Shown piece after piece: positions 10,292-18,971 of a stretch of 64,000 nt of DNA. Under the pieces are notes generated by a model. That model searched no databases, was not told the origin of the DNA, and saw only the letters and a list, made by a program, of their open reading frames with translations. How positions within the stretch are numbered: position 1 is the stretch's first letter; each line of letters begins with the position of its first letter. A program made the translations under genes and the position numbers. The DNA comes from Trichomonas vaginalis G3 (lineage: Eukaryota > Parabasalia > Trichomonadida > Trichomonadidae): NCBI RefSeq assembly GCF_026262505.1, contig NC_067204.1, forward strand, positions 5,489,797 through 5,553,796. The letters are read 5' to 3'.

Positions 10292-10612
10292 TCACTTACA
10301 AAAGTATTGCAACTTCTCCCATTGCTGTGCTTCACATAACAGTTCATATTCTTCTGACTCACTTTCTTCTTCATATAGGTCAAAATCACTGTCAAAATGA
10401 ATGTTAGTAAGTTTTGACAAAGCTAATGAAACACGTTTACCGTTTGTATCGTATGCTTGTATAAACTTTCCATTCTTCATTCCTTCATAAACGCTCAAAC
10501 TAACTTTACCCTTTCTCCCTCGTATCTGATAGAATGTATTTTCACGAGGAACGAAGAACAAATTCTTGAACTCATGACCGTTGTAGTTTGTTATCTCAAT
10601 AGTTTTCGTCAT
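10292..10612 (-). CDS. 106-residue terminal-repeat protein, unknown function (element A)
   Basis: Complete frame from ATG at 10612, inside the terminal inverted repeat. An intact element would carry it at both ends. The N-terminal 80 residues are basic with beta character (EFKNLFFVPRENTFYQIRGR, GKFIQAYDTNGKRVSL). The C-terminus is strongly acidic (FDLYEEESESEEYELL). A DNA- or host-factor-binding role at the ends is possible, but no family is recognised. The protein is identical to the copy in B. Confidence 0.7.
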   Translation of the reverse strand: MTKTIEITNYNGHEFKNLFFVPRENTFYQIRGRKGKVSLSVYEGMKNGKFIQAYDTNGKRVSLALSKLTNIHFDSDFDLYEEESESEEYELLCEAQQWEKLQYFCK

Positions 10613-10721
10613 TTATATAAAAATAAAATAAAAAATAAAATAAAAAATAAACTTAAAAATTAATGATATCACCACTCCCACACGTATGAAAACATAGCAC
10701 AAAAATAAATTTAGGTGAAGT

Positions 10722-10735
10722 GGTGAGATCTCACC
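10722..10735. promoter_or_regulatory. palindromic site GGTGAGATCTCACC (terminal repeat of A)
   Basis: A 14-bp perfect core with outer half-sites AGGTGA (10713) and TCACCT/TCACCC on the other side. It sits about 30 bases downstream of the stop codon of the 175-residue gene. Confidence 0.7.
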
Positions 10736-10767
10736 TCTTTTTTCACCTGTTTTTCACCCTGTTGAAT

Positions 10768-11295
10768 TCATTGCTTTATAACTCTCTTCCTTGGTTTCTT
10801 TTTAGTTGCTTTCTTCACGTCCGTCTCCAACTTGACTGTCTTTCTTCTTCGGCCGTAATGATACCAGTTACTTCCACCAGTCAATGGGTCAAATGGTCGT
10901 TCATAAGGGTTTCCATACATTCCATAGGGACCATACGGAAGAACTACTAGTGGAGAAGAAACATTTTCTTTAGTTCCATCGAATCTATTTAAATGCATTG
11001 TTTCACCTTTCATCTGGTCATTAAAGTCTTTTGCGTGTTTTGCAAACTCATCGTCCTTTCCTAAAGCATTTTCTGACTCAGTCGCAACCAAATTGGATGC
11101 TTTATTTATGAGCCCTATTTTATTTAATCTTAACTTCTTTGCAACCCAGCCTCCAATCTTCCCTTTATTTGCATCTAATGTCTTCGAAACCCTTCCTCCA
11201 CTCATTTTATTTACTGCGTCATAAGCTCCAAGTGCTTTTGCTCCAAATGCTAATGCTTTTGTTCCCATTGCGCCTAAAGCTGCCCAAGCTACCAT
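10768..11295 (-). CDS. 175-residue amphipathic/basic putative virion protein (element A)
   Basis: Whole frame from ATG at 11295. The first 25 residues (MVAWAALGAMGTKALAFGAK) form a glycine/alanine-rich amphipathic helix. The middle is rich in G and Y, and the C-terminus is very basic (RRRKTVKL, then KKATKKKPRKRVIKQ). An amphipathic N-terminus with a basic tail resembles adenovirus pVI/pX-like minor core proteins, which act in membrane penetration and DNA condensation. This is an analogy, not a demonstrated homology. Its last codons lie inside the terminal repeat. Confidence 0.65.
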   Translation of the reverse strand: MVAWAALGAMGTKALAFGAKALGAYDAVNKMSGGRVSKTLDANKGKIGGWVAKKLRLNKIGLINKASNLVATESENALGKDDEFAKHAKDFNDQMKGETMHLNRFDGTKENVSSPLVVLPYGPYGMYGNPYERPFDPLTGGSNWYHYGRRRKTVKLETDVKKATKKKPRKRVIKQ

Positions 11296-11520
11296 TTACC
11301 CCATATTAAAATCATCTCTCTTCAATATTATCTCATAAAAGTTCTCGTTACTGGAGAAAGTCAATGAAACATAAACGTTCTCACGGGCTTCGCCCTCACC
11401 GCTTTGCGGTCTATCTAACTTCTTTCTTATATCATCTATACGCTTCAAAATGTCTGAACAATTGCTAACATCTTCTACAACAGTTATTTCATCATGAATG
11501 ACCTTCAAGAACAAGCTCAT
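11296..11520 (-). CDS. 74-residue protein of unknown function (element A)
   Basis: Frame from ATG at 11520. Its TAA directly abuts the ATG of the 175-residue gene (TAAATG), and its own ATG directly follows the TAA of the 11521 gene. The sequence has an N-terminal helix (MSLFLKVIHDEITVVEDVSN) and a short beta-rich end. No family recognised. The zero-base junctions suggest coordinated expression of the three genes. Confidence 0.65.
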   Translation of the reverse strand: MSLFLKVIHDEITVVEDVSNCSDILKRIDDIRKKLDRPQSGEGEARENVYVSLTFSSNENFYEIILKRDDFNMG

Positions 11521-12402
11521 TTAATATGCAATTAAAATCATTTCAATAATGAGTCCATCCTTTCCATCTTTAGGTAGCACAACATCTTTCATTGAAGAAG
11601 GTTCGACAAGTCTTATGTTAAACTTACTGACAAAGTTTGTTATACTATAATGCTTCGGCGGCGAATACATATAGTTTGAAAGACATAATATAGATTCTTC
11701 AGCAAATTCACTTATACTGGATTTTATAACAATGTTCTCACGAGACCAAATACCACCAATTGACAATCTTGTAAGCAATCCTGCTGAACCTTCTACTGTA
11801 AATGTCGATGGTAACATTCCACGAAGGTCATCTATTGACATCGTTGAGTCACTGTATTTAAAGATTTTCTTAAAGCAATCGTCATTATCTAACCATGCAA
11901 TAGCTTTGAAGTTTTCATTCGAATATACATCTGCTTCATTAAATGTAAAACCTGACTTCTTTGCAGAGACGACTTTAAAATCTATTGAGTTTGTTTCAAA
12001 ATTATATGCTATGGTAACTTCTGAAGGTAATGGATGTCCTTCCGCAGTCAGTTGTTCTCTCACTACCGTTTGAAGCTTTGTATTAAAAACTTTCATGTCA
12101 TCTCCTGTGTCTAAGTTCACATACACAGCAACAGGGAAACTATCTTGCTTCTTTGTTTCATCATTATACCTCAAAACATTAAAGTTCTTCAATAATATTG
12201 TTCTTCCTGCTGGAATACTTCGAACCTGTCTGATTTCAATAGCTTTCTCACCTCCTACATACTCTACCCAGTGTCTTGGATATTCATAAGTATACTGACT
12301 TTCTTGAATTTTGGTTGGTTTCATCATAACATGTTCATAGTATATCTTTATACTCTTGTCAGTTAGACTCGGTGCTATGTTCTGAATATTTCTGACTTGC
12401 AT
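11521..12402 (-). CDS. putative Maverick virion protein of the 'YP-W-KAIG' family (element A)
   Basis: The best start is the ATG at 12402 (MQVRNIQNIAPSL), 16 bases from the divergent ATPase ATG, giving about 293 residues. The signature near residue 40 is YEYPRHWVEYVGGEKAIEIR. The same pattern occurs in 21339-22196 (FKFPTDW...KYIGIT), 41367-42225 (FDYPIRW...KAIGFR) and 45896-46738. It is rich in predicted beta strands. A structural virion protein, possibly jelly-roll, is likely from context with the packaging ATPase. The frame reads whole. Confidence 0.65.
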   Translation of the reverse strand: MQVRNIQNIAPSLTDKSIKIYYEHVMMKPTKIQESQYTYEYPRHWVEYVGGEKAIEIRQVRSIPAGRTILLKNFNVLRYNDETKKQDSFPVAVYVNLDTGDDMKVFNTKLQTVVREQLTAEGHPLPSEVTIAYNFETNSIDFKVVSAKKSGFTFNEADVYSNENFKAIAWLDNDDCFKKIFKYSDSTMSIDDLRGMLPSTFTVEGSAGLLTRLSIGGIWSRENIVIKSSISEFAEESILCLSNYMYSPPKHYSITNFVSKFNIRLVEPSSMKDVVLPKDGKDGLIIEMILIAY

Positions 12403-12418
12403 TTTTAATGGAGATAAA
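12403..12418. promoter_or_regulatory. 16-bp divergent intergenic region, probable bidirectional promoter
   Basis: TTTTAATGGAGATAAA is all that separates the start codons at 12402 (minus) and 12419 (plus). Trichomonad 5' leaders are known to be very short, so both start sites must lie in or next to this segment. Confidence 0.6.
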
Positions 12419-13305
12419 ATGAAGCATTTAATACATGATGTAGATGAAGACATGAATGAAACTACAGACAAACTTAACTCTTCTCTTATTCTTCCTTTCA
12501 GTAAGGACTATGAATTCTGTTCAAATGGTGTGTATTTCTATTGTGGAAAGATGGGTTCAGGTAAGACATTTAACCTCATTCGTCATATACTCATAACAGA
12601 GCGTTTAGGAAACGACTCTTACTATGACCAAATCATTATATCAGCAACTTCAGACTCTATGGATTCAACAGCGAAAACATTTATGTCAAAAGTTCAAGCC
12701 TCTGTCGTTAAAGTTCCAGACAGTGAACTCATTGAATTTCTTCAACGTTACATTCGACGTAAGAGAAAATATTATGCCATCGTAGAGTTCATACAGTCAG
12801 GAATGCAAAAGACTTCTGAGGAGATGGAAAGAATTATTGACAAACACCACTTACGTCAATACTCAGGAGTATACGATATGAAACGACTTACAAACTACAT
12901 TCTGTCAAAACTTTCAAAATACCCCTTCAAAAAATATCCTTCAAATACTTTGTTAGTTTGCGACGACTTCGCTGGAAAAGGTTTAGTGTCAAAGCCCGAC
13001 TCACCATTAGCTAACATCATAACTAAAGTCAGACATTACCATTTAACTGTAGCAATACTTATGCAAACATGGAGGTTTAGCTTTAAACATAAAACGTCTC
13101 ATAACTGACTTCGTTATCTTTCAAGGTTTCTCACGTTATGATATTGAACTCATTTGGAAACAGTCAGGTATAACATTACCTTTTTGAAGAAATTTGGGAA
13201 GCATATAAGTCTCTCATCTCTCCTCGTTCATACCTTGAGATTCATATCATGACTAATACCATTAAAGTCAAAAATATTCCATGGGAACGACCAACATTGT
13301 TTTAA
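12419..13305 (+). pseudogene. Maverick genome-packaging ATPase (element A)
   Basis: FtsK/HerA (A32-like) packaging ATPase. Walker A is YFYCGKMGSGKTFNLI (about residues 40-55) and Walker B is NTLLVCDDFAG (about residue 180). In related viruses this enzyme pumps DNA into preformed capsids. The same region carries the ILMQTW segment that corresponds to ICVQTA in the D copy. The gene is broken, with one or two breaks. The homologue at 33788-34663 is whole. Confidence 0.85.
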
Positions 13306-13308
13306 AGT

Positions 13309-13690
13309 TTAACCTTCAATTGACTGATGGTAAACAAATTCCATGCATCTCTGTCGCCATTTCTTGTTAATATTTTTGCTGTCATTCATATCATCCACTT
13401 CCCCATCCGTTAGCTTTTGAGGATATGCGTTAGAATAGCTGTTCTTAAATGAAGGCTTTTCACCTTTGAGAGCATAAACTCTATAACTTTCTGCATACTT
13501 TATGTTTGAACCTCCTGAGCCATCATTGACATAAATTTTTATAGGCTTCCACCCTTTGTTCATGTTCCTGCTTCTTCCCTTAGCTCTTTTGTTCAGTAGT
13601 TCTACATCTTTATACACAGCACCTGTCTCAGTGAATTCAACAATATTTTCATTCGTTAGCTTTACATTCAAACCTTGTCGAGTATATTGT
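13309..13690 (-). pseudogene. small Maverick gene of unknown function (element A)
   Basis: About 120 residues, lysine- and asparagine-rich (KAKGRSRNMNKGWKPIKIYV-like start, MEFVYHQSIEG end). It is convergent with the ATPase, with only a few bases between their 3' ends. No clear start codon, so it is probably broken. No family recognised. Confidence 0.4.
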
Positions 13691-13726
13691 TCATTTCATA
13701 CATATAAAAGGTTTTTTTCTATATGA

Positions 13727-14341
13727 AATGAGAAGCAAATCCATCTTAGCTGGTGCCGTTAATGTTCCAATTGAACCAACATCAAATGTTGACTCACGAA
13801 CGACAAAAATATTGTTATAAAGAACTATAGTTCAGAGTGTTTGAAAGAAAAAGAACCAGAACTTAAGTCGGTGAATTTAAACTCAGCTTCAAACGCTAAC
13901 GCTACATCAGATGTTAAGTTAGAGTATCCACCACTGGACCAAATTCTTTCAAGAGAAGCCAACGACAACCCTTACACAAATGTTCAAACAAATCCTTCAG
14001 ATAACGTAGACCATTACCTTCTTCAGTTATACCAAACAATTTTACTCAAAGACGATAAGAAGCTTTTGACAAATCTTATAAGCAAGAACCAAATAATTCT
14101 AACAAAGGAGGACCTTGAAAATGTTATCTCACGAATAACAGGGAAACAATGTGTCATTGACTATCTCGACCCTGAAATCGAATGCTGTGGTCAAACTCCA
14201 CTATTCATGAAAATAGGTAACATCCGCATCATTGAAACACCAGGAACTACAGGAGTTGAGTTTAAGTATAAATATTCGAACGAGTATACAAAACTTTCAA
14301 CAGAATATAAACTTTGTTTGAAATATGTTTTAGTAAATTAA
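13727..14341 (+). pseudogene. Maverick gene of unknown function (element A)
   Basis: The coding-like stretch includes LEYPPLDQILSREANDNPYT, DNVDHYLLQLYQTILLKDDK and a beta-rich end (IRIIETPGTTGVEFKYKYSN). It is the only plus-strand gene between the ATPase and the fibre. It has roughly one break. The order (helical N-terminus, beta C-terminus) does not match a family I can name. Confidence 0.5.
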
Positions 14342-14392
14342 AGCAGTCAGGACCTTCGGTCTTGGCGCTTTGCGCCGTTAGTCAAAAAAATT

Positions 14393-14665
14393 TCAAGTTA
14401 GCAATTTGTAATATCTATCCAAAACTTCTTCAACAGTATCGAACTCATCTTCATAATGCAAACCTAATCTTATTGACTTGGTGCAGTTTTCACTAACACA
14501 ATATAGCGCTTTGCGCTCGGCGCCTTTGACGCCTTTTTCTGTTCTCTTGACTGACATAACTAACTCATTTGTTTCATCAAACAGCAACAACCAAAGTTCA
14601 TGACCTAATACATAACATTCATACTTTATATTTTTAGCTCTGAGTTCTCTTGTAAGCTGTTGCAT
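14393..14665 (-). CDS. 90-residue protein of unknown function (element A)
   Basis: Whole frame from ATG at 14665. It overlaps the 3' end of the minor-capsid candidate by about 40 bases in another frame. Beta-rich core (IKYECYVLGHELWLLLFDET) with a basic loop (VKRTEKGVKGAERK) and a helical end. Overlap with its upstream neighbour is typical of compact viral genomes. Function unknown. Confidence 0.55.
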   Translation of the reverse strand: MQQLTRELRAKNIKYECYVLGHELWLLLFDETNELVMSVKRTEKGVKGAERKALYCVSENCTKSIRLGLHYEDEFDTVEEVLDRYYKLLT

Positions 14666-15389
14666 TTAATATTTTCTAAAAAGTCAACTTCAACAGTCAT
14701 TCGCACTGGTGCCTTCAGTTCTACAGGCTCTCCTTGAAAGTCAACAAGTCTGAATTGCATGTCTTTCAAATTATGAGGACTAATGCGAACCCATTTACCT
14801 AAATGAGTTGCTATGACAGGAACGTTTGGAATGAACATTGAATTTACTTCATAACAGAAAGACTTATATTCTACTGAACCTTTACTATTAACTCCTGAAA
14901 TACCTGTGACATTAGCTATTTTGACTCAATGTATAAACAATTACCATAACATACGTATGGAACAGATTTCATCTCAATCGTTTTGTCAACACTTTTCAAA
15001 GGAAATGTCATATGGTATGCACCCAAAAGAAGTTGTACTCTATGACTCATTCTTGGTATCTTAAACTCTTTCTCGCTGCTGAACTTCAATGTTCCCTCAG
15101 AAGAGAGTTCGACATCTATGTTGTCAATAGTTTCTTCATTTATGAGAGTATCTATGACTCCAGCAATTTTATCTATTCTATACCCAGCTCTGTTAGGAAA
15201 TGTTATAACACTTCTTTTGTCATCTATTTCAATCTCTATGAAATCTGTTTCATCTGTTATGACAAAAGTTGCGATAGTATTGAAGTCAACAACTCTGAAA
15301 GCAAGCGCTTCATTCTGAAGACCTAAGTTTGTTTGTAGCTTTACTGTCCCGTATTCGTTTGGGTCTGTACTTTGCAAATAGAACAACAT
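14626..15389 (-). pseudogene. putative minor capsid (penton-type) protein (element A)
   Basis: Starts at the ATG at 15389, divergent from the fibre gene. Beta-strand-rich throughout. Near the C-terminus is MQFRLVDFQGEPVELKAPVR, which matches the segment ITLTLVDANFVPVKLLCPMY of the D gene at 30879-31560. A closing strand pair of the form L.D..G.PV.L..P is common in single-jelly-roll minor capsid proteins of Polintons, so a penton role is inferred. Broken, about two breaks. Confidence 0.55.
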
Positions 15390-15406
15390 TTTATTCTCAT
15401 TAAAAT
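15390..15406. promoter_or_regulatory. 17-bp divergent intergenic region with initiator-like TCATT
   Basis: TTTATTCTCATTAAAAT separates the ATG at 15389 (minus) from the ATG at 15407 (plus). TCATT fits the trichomonad initiator for the fibre gene. The segment closely resembles the 18-bp spacer at 45878-45895 in element D. Confidence 0.6.
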
Positions 15407-17551
15407 ATGACTATTGCTGCATATGCGTATGAAACAAATGAAGCAAGAAGAGCACATGAATTAGTAAACGAAAACTCAACTTTAACAGTGGAAGGCAATG
15501 ATTTAGTCATTGACGATGGAAAAACTAAAAAAGTCATTGATTTCGATACTTTTAACACTTATGACCCATTCATTACAACAAGCAAGATTCCCATCATAAA
15601 TGATGGAACGGTGCAATATATAAATTCTACAATAGATGCCTCATTAGTGAAAGTATTAAATGTTCTCATTGAATTGTTAAAGAGCTTTCGATTTGACGAC
15701 AACATTAAATGCCTAAAGAATTTAGTCATGAATGAGAAACAAATTCTCGGCGTTGCTGGTAGCAGTAATGATGTACACCTTATGACATTAGAATATTATA
15801 ACGAACATAAAGATGAACTGAAAGGAGAGAAGGGTGACACCGGACCTCAAGGACCACAAGGAATACAAGGACCTCAAGGCGAAAACGGTTTGGATGGTGA
15901 AGATGGAAAGGATGGAAAAACTGCTAAATCATGGATATGGAACCTTATAAATACTGGTTTAACAGCTGCTTCATATGGAGTTCTTCAATACCAAATCGGA
16001 AAGATATGGGCAGTACTTGGTGAAGAAGTTTTAGATGACGTTAAAAATGCTTTGAACTTCATTTCAAATGGTTCGGATACTATTAAAACTTTATCTGGTT
16101 GGATGCAAGAAACAAGGAGTCAAATAGATACTGTAAGACGTATAGCAAACAATGCACGTACGGGATTGGATACTTTACGAGAAGCACAAAATACACTAAA
16201 GGAAGCAAATGATATTCTTGGCTCAGTATCAGACATGCATGAGGATTGGCTTAAAGGTATTGACAAATCTTTAAAAAATCACAGTCAGTCTATTGCTGAC
16301 TACAAGAAAAGTATAGATTTTTTACATAGTGCTATGGACGTACATGATGGAAGCATAAGGAACTTACTTAATGCTAACAATAACTTACCAGGAACTATTA
16401 AAGCATTTATAAAGTCCTTTGTAAAACCTGGTGCTCTAACATTTAGGTCTTTGAGAGCAAGAGCATTGAAGTCAAGAGATGCAGAAACTCCAACAGAACC
16501 TACAGAAGGAACCGAAACAACAGAAACTCCAGAAGAACCACCAAAACCAACAGCTAATGAAATATTGTTCGAATATTTTCCAAGGTACTCTGTCCTCATT
16601 GCATACATTCAAGAAATACTTAAGAAAGCAGACTTGACTTTAGGAGATGATGAAAGTTCTGTATATCTTTCGTTCCAGTTTCAAATAGCAGAACTTTTGA
16701 GACAGATATGCTTAATGTATGACAACATCTCTGATTTCACAAGATATGATGACGACCATAACCCCGAACACGGTGAAGAAGAAGTTTTACAAACATCCAT
16801 TAAGACAGGAAAGGTTTTAACTCAAAGTCTCATTATTGACACCAAAGATGGCGAAGTGGACGTTCTTCAAGAGCTGAAGAAAAATACTTCTGAAGGAGGT
16901 GGTGGTAGGCATGAACTTGAAATAAATGAGATAGAAGAGAAATTAGCCGAAAAAGCAGATAAAAACCATGTTCATTATATAAGTTCAGACGAACAGATTA
17001 TAACGGACTACCATGGATATTTAACACAGGATGAAGAAGTGAAGACGAAAGATGTTAATGAAAGAAGATATAAATTCATTCGTGCTAAAGGTTATGACAT
17101 ACGCGGTACTGTACAGTATGACACAGGTAAAGCACAAGAAGCATTTGGTTATAACGATGAAATATACGCTTCATACTTCTTTGTTAACGATGTATTAGTT
17201 GAACCAAGATTTACTTTGAGAGTTAAGGCAAAAATAACTTTTGAAGATGCTATTAAAAGTAAAGCTGACAAAGATGAACTTGACGCAACGAACAAAGTTT
17301 TGAAATCTCATAAACACAATATCTCCGATATAAATGAACTTCAAGCTACATTAAATAGTAAAGCTGACAAGAACCATACACATGAATCCTTCACTACTGT
17401 TAGAGCAGACGACATAATATTGAACTATACCCTTGGTTCAAGTGCACCTTTAGAGAATCCAAGTACAAGCGTAAAAGATACACTAAACTCCTTAAATAGT
17501 AAATGTATGAACATTGAAGGTCATGTCAGAAACTTTGAAACATATAAACTA
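15407..17551 (+). CDS. collagen-like tail-fibre protein, split by element B (element A)
   Basis: About 715 residues are read before the sequence enters B's terminal repeat. The N-terminus is beta-rich. A collagen-type Gly-X-Y run follows at about residues 138-165 (GEKGDTGPQGPQGIQGPQG). Then comes a likely coiled coil (about 215-310), a Pro/Thr/Glu linker (TPTEPTEGTETTETPEEPPK), and repeats of the trimerisation motif SKADKNHTHESFTT. Trimeric fibres of this design bind receptors in phages and viruses. The missing C-terminal tip is seen in C (62854-64000) and D (44549-45877). No break other than the insertion is evident. Confidence 0.85.
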
Positions 17552-17733
17552 AGTTAGTATGGCTAAGTCGTGTACTGAGGCACTGCGCGCCTCCGTACAC
17601 CACTTAGCGGTTTTGACACTTTACAAAATCGTTAACGTATATTTTACAACACAAACGACAACACTAACTTAACCTTAAATATTTACAAAGCCGCCAACCA
17701 CTTCACCTCACTACTGTAAAAAAATAAACGTTC

Positions 17734-18054
17734 TCACTTACAAAAGTATTGCAACTTCTCCCATTGCTGTGCTTCACATAACAGTTCATATTCTTCTGAC
17801 TCACTTTCTTCTTCATATAGGTCAAAATCACTGTCAAAATGAATGTTAGTAAGTTTTGACAAAGCTAATGAAACACGTTTACCGTTTGTATCGTATGCTT
17901 GTATAAACTTTCCATTCTTCATTCCTTCATAAACGCTCAAACTAACTTTACCCTTTCTCCCTCGTATCTGATAGAATGTATTTTCACGAGGAACGAAGAA
18001 CAAATTCTTGAACTCATGACCGTTGTAGTTTGTTATCTCAATAGTTTTCGTCAT
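17734..18054 (-). CDS. 106-residue terminal-repeat protein (element B)
   Basis: Identical in sequence to the copy in A (10292-10612). Upstream of the ATG at 18054 is TTTTTATATAA, a form of the T-rich box found before many genes of these elements. Function unknown. Confidence 0.7.
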   Translation of the reverse strand: MTKTIEITNYNGHEFKNLFFVPRENTFYQIRGRKGKVSLSVYEGMKNGKFIQAYDTNGKRVSLALSKLTNIHFDSDFDLYEEESESEEYELLCEAQQWEKLQYFCK

Positions 18055-18162
18055 TTATATAAAAATAAAATAAAAATAAAATAAAAAATAAACTTAAAAA
18101 TTAATGATATCACCACTCCCACACGTATGAAAACATAGCACAAAAATAAATTTAGGTGAAGT

Positions 18163-18176
18163 GGTGAGATCTCACC
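18163..18176. promoter_or_regulatory. palindromic site GGTGAGATCTCACC (terminal repeat of B)
   Basis: Same layout as in A, with half-sites on both flanks. It lies about 40 bases past the stop of the 18217 gene and about 110 bases before the 106-residue gene. Confidence 0.7.
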
Positions 18177-18216
18177 TCTTTTTTCACCTGTTTTTCACCC
18201 TGTTGAATTCATTGCT

Positions 18217-18453
18217 TTATAACTCTCTTCCTTTCTCCAACTCTTCTAACTTCTTCTTAAGTTCAGCAATGTTGTCCTCATGAAGTTTAATCTTCCTTAA
18301 TATACCTTCTCTATCTAATGGTTGCTTTATCTTTCTAAACTGAACTCTACCATCCTTCATAGTATGAATGTAAAAACCTTCTGGAATAATTCCTGATTTA
18401 ATGTATTCTACCAAAAACTTTTGTTTCATTGCTTCAGTGACTTTATTTGTCAT
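18217..18453 (-). CDS. 78-residue small basic protein (element B)
   Basis: The start is the ATG at 18453 (MTNKVTEAMKQKF), preceded by TTTTTATTTGATTGAA. The central motif is KSGIIPEGFYIHTMKDGRVQ followed by FRKIKQ. A similar layout appears in the 144-residue gene (HPFYYVSQSKDGKIYVRKRK) and in 42400-42984 (NPNYKVTFHRNGTASISKKK). The C-terminus is a short coiled coil (LHEDNIAELKKKLEELEKGR). Probably a small structural or DNA-binding protein; no named family. Confidence 0.65.
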   Translation of the reverse strand: MTNKVTEAMKQKFLVEYIKSGIIPEGFYIHTMKDGRVQFRKIKQPLDREGILRKIKLHEDNIAELKKKLEELEKGREL

Positions 18454-18501
18454 TTCAATCAAATAAAAATTTTAATATTAAATAAAAATAACGTTATTTT
18501 T

Positions 18502-18942
18502 TCAGTAAGGAAACGCAGGAGTTTTACGATTTATTTGAGGAGTAGGTTCTGGTTTAAATGTTGGAGTCGGTTTAGGAGTTGACTTTTGAACAGGAGTTTG
18601 TACTTCCATAGGTTCAGGAGTCATTGAAGGTTTTGCTTGTGAAGGTGTCGGAGTTTGTTTAACTTCAGCTACTTCAGTATTATTTACAACATTTGCTTTA
18701 TTTCTTTTCAACATCATAACTGCTCCTGCTGTAGCTAGCAAACCTAGTGGGAGACCATATCTTATATAAGGACTTGACCAAATGCTATTTTTGACAGGAG
18801 CTGGTGGAACACCTAACCTTGGTGAGACTGCTCTTTGCCATTGTGCAGCTCGTAAGAAATATTCAATAGGTGCTCCATAATCGTTTGGTAAAGTTTGTTT
18901 CATAGATGGTGAAGGTTCACGAGAGCTTGATGAAGAACTCAT
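18502..18942 (-). CDS. 146-residue single-span membrane protein with Pro-rich tail (element B)
   Basis: From ATG at 18942. Serine-rich start (MSSSSSSREPSPS), a helical segment (GAPIEYFLRAAQWQRAVSPR), one hydrophobic span at about residues 63-80 (YGLPLGLLATAGAVMMLKR), then a Pro/Thr-rich tail with SKPTP-type repeats. The copy in C is six residues longer through one extra tail unit. Its position beside the capsid gene suggests a virion membrane or minor structural protein; this is inference. Confidence 0.65.
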   Translation of the reverse strand: MSSSSSSREPSPSMKQTLPNDYGAPIEYFLRAAQWQRAVSPRLGVPPAPVKNSIWSSPYIRYGLPLGLLATAGAVMMLKRNKANVVNNTEVAEVKQTPTPSQAKPSMTPEPMEVQTPVQKSTPKPTPTFKPEPTPQINRKTPAFPY

Positions 18943-18971
18943 TTATAAGCTTTAAAAATAAACGTTCATCC

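Larger units (their letters stand above)
10110..10792. repeat. Maverick terminal inverted repeat, element A
   Basis: About 683 bp, nearly identical to 17552-18233 and slightly diverged from 49648-50326. It ends inside ACTCTCTTCCTT, after which A and B have unrelated sequence. It contains a complete gene (10292-10612) and one palindromic site. Confidence 0.9.
10110..17551 (-). mobile_element. Maverick/Polinton element A, right-hand part in inverted orientation
   Basis: It begins with AGTTAGTATGGCTAAGTCGT, the same terminus as B and C; AG is the usual Polinton end. Six bases before it (TGCGAA) would be the target duplication. The gene content (175-residue virion protein, packaging ATPase, minor-capsid candidate, fibre) is absent from the left parts of B and C. 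The fibre matches C's fibre in opposite orientation. A is therefore the other end of the same family, lying backwards and split at 17551 by B. Its terminal repeat is almost identical to B's, so it is young. It is broken, with about five breaks in the part seen. Confidence 0.85.
17552..18233. repeat. Maverick terminal inverted repeat, element B
   Basis: About 682 bp, differing from A's repeat at only a few positions, mainly in an A/T-rich AAAATAAAAT tract. The internal boundary falls within the last codons of the 18217 gene (GREL and stop). Confidence 0.9.

Noticed and set aside
10720-10950. 76-residue plus-strand frame starting at the palindrome
   Set aside because: Opposite to the whole 175-residue gene, whose basic tail explains the composition.
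13309-15389. Adenovirus-type cysteine protease expected in Mavericks
   Set aside because: I looked for a His-Asp-Cys arrangement in A and D and found no convincing candidate; not reported.
16300-16608. 102-residue antisense frame in the fibre gene
   Set aside because: Shadow of the Pro/Thr/Glu linker; no start box.
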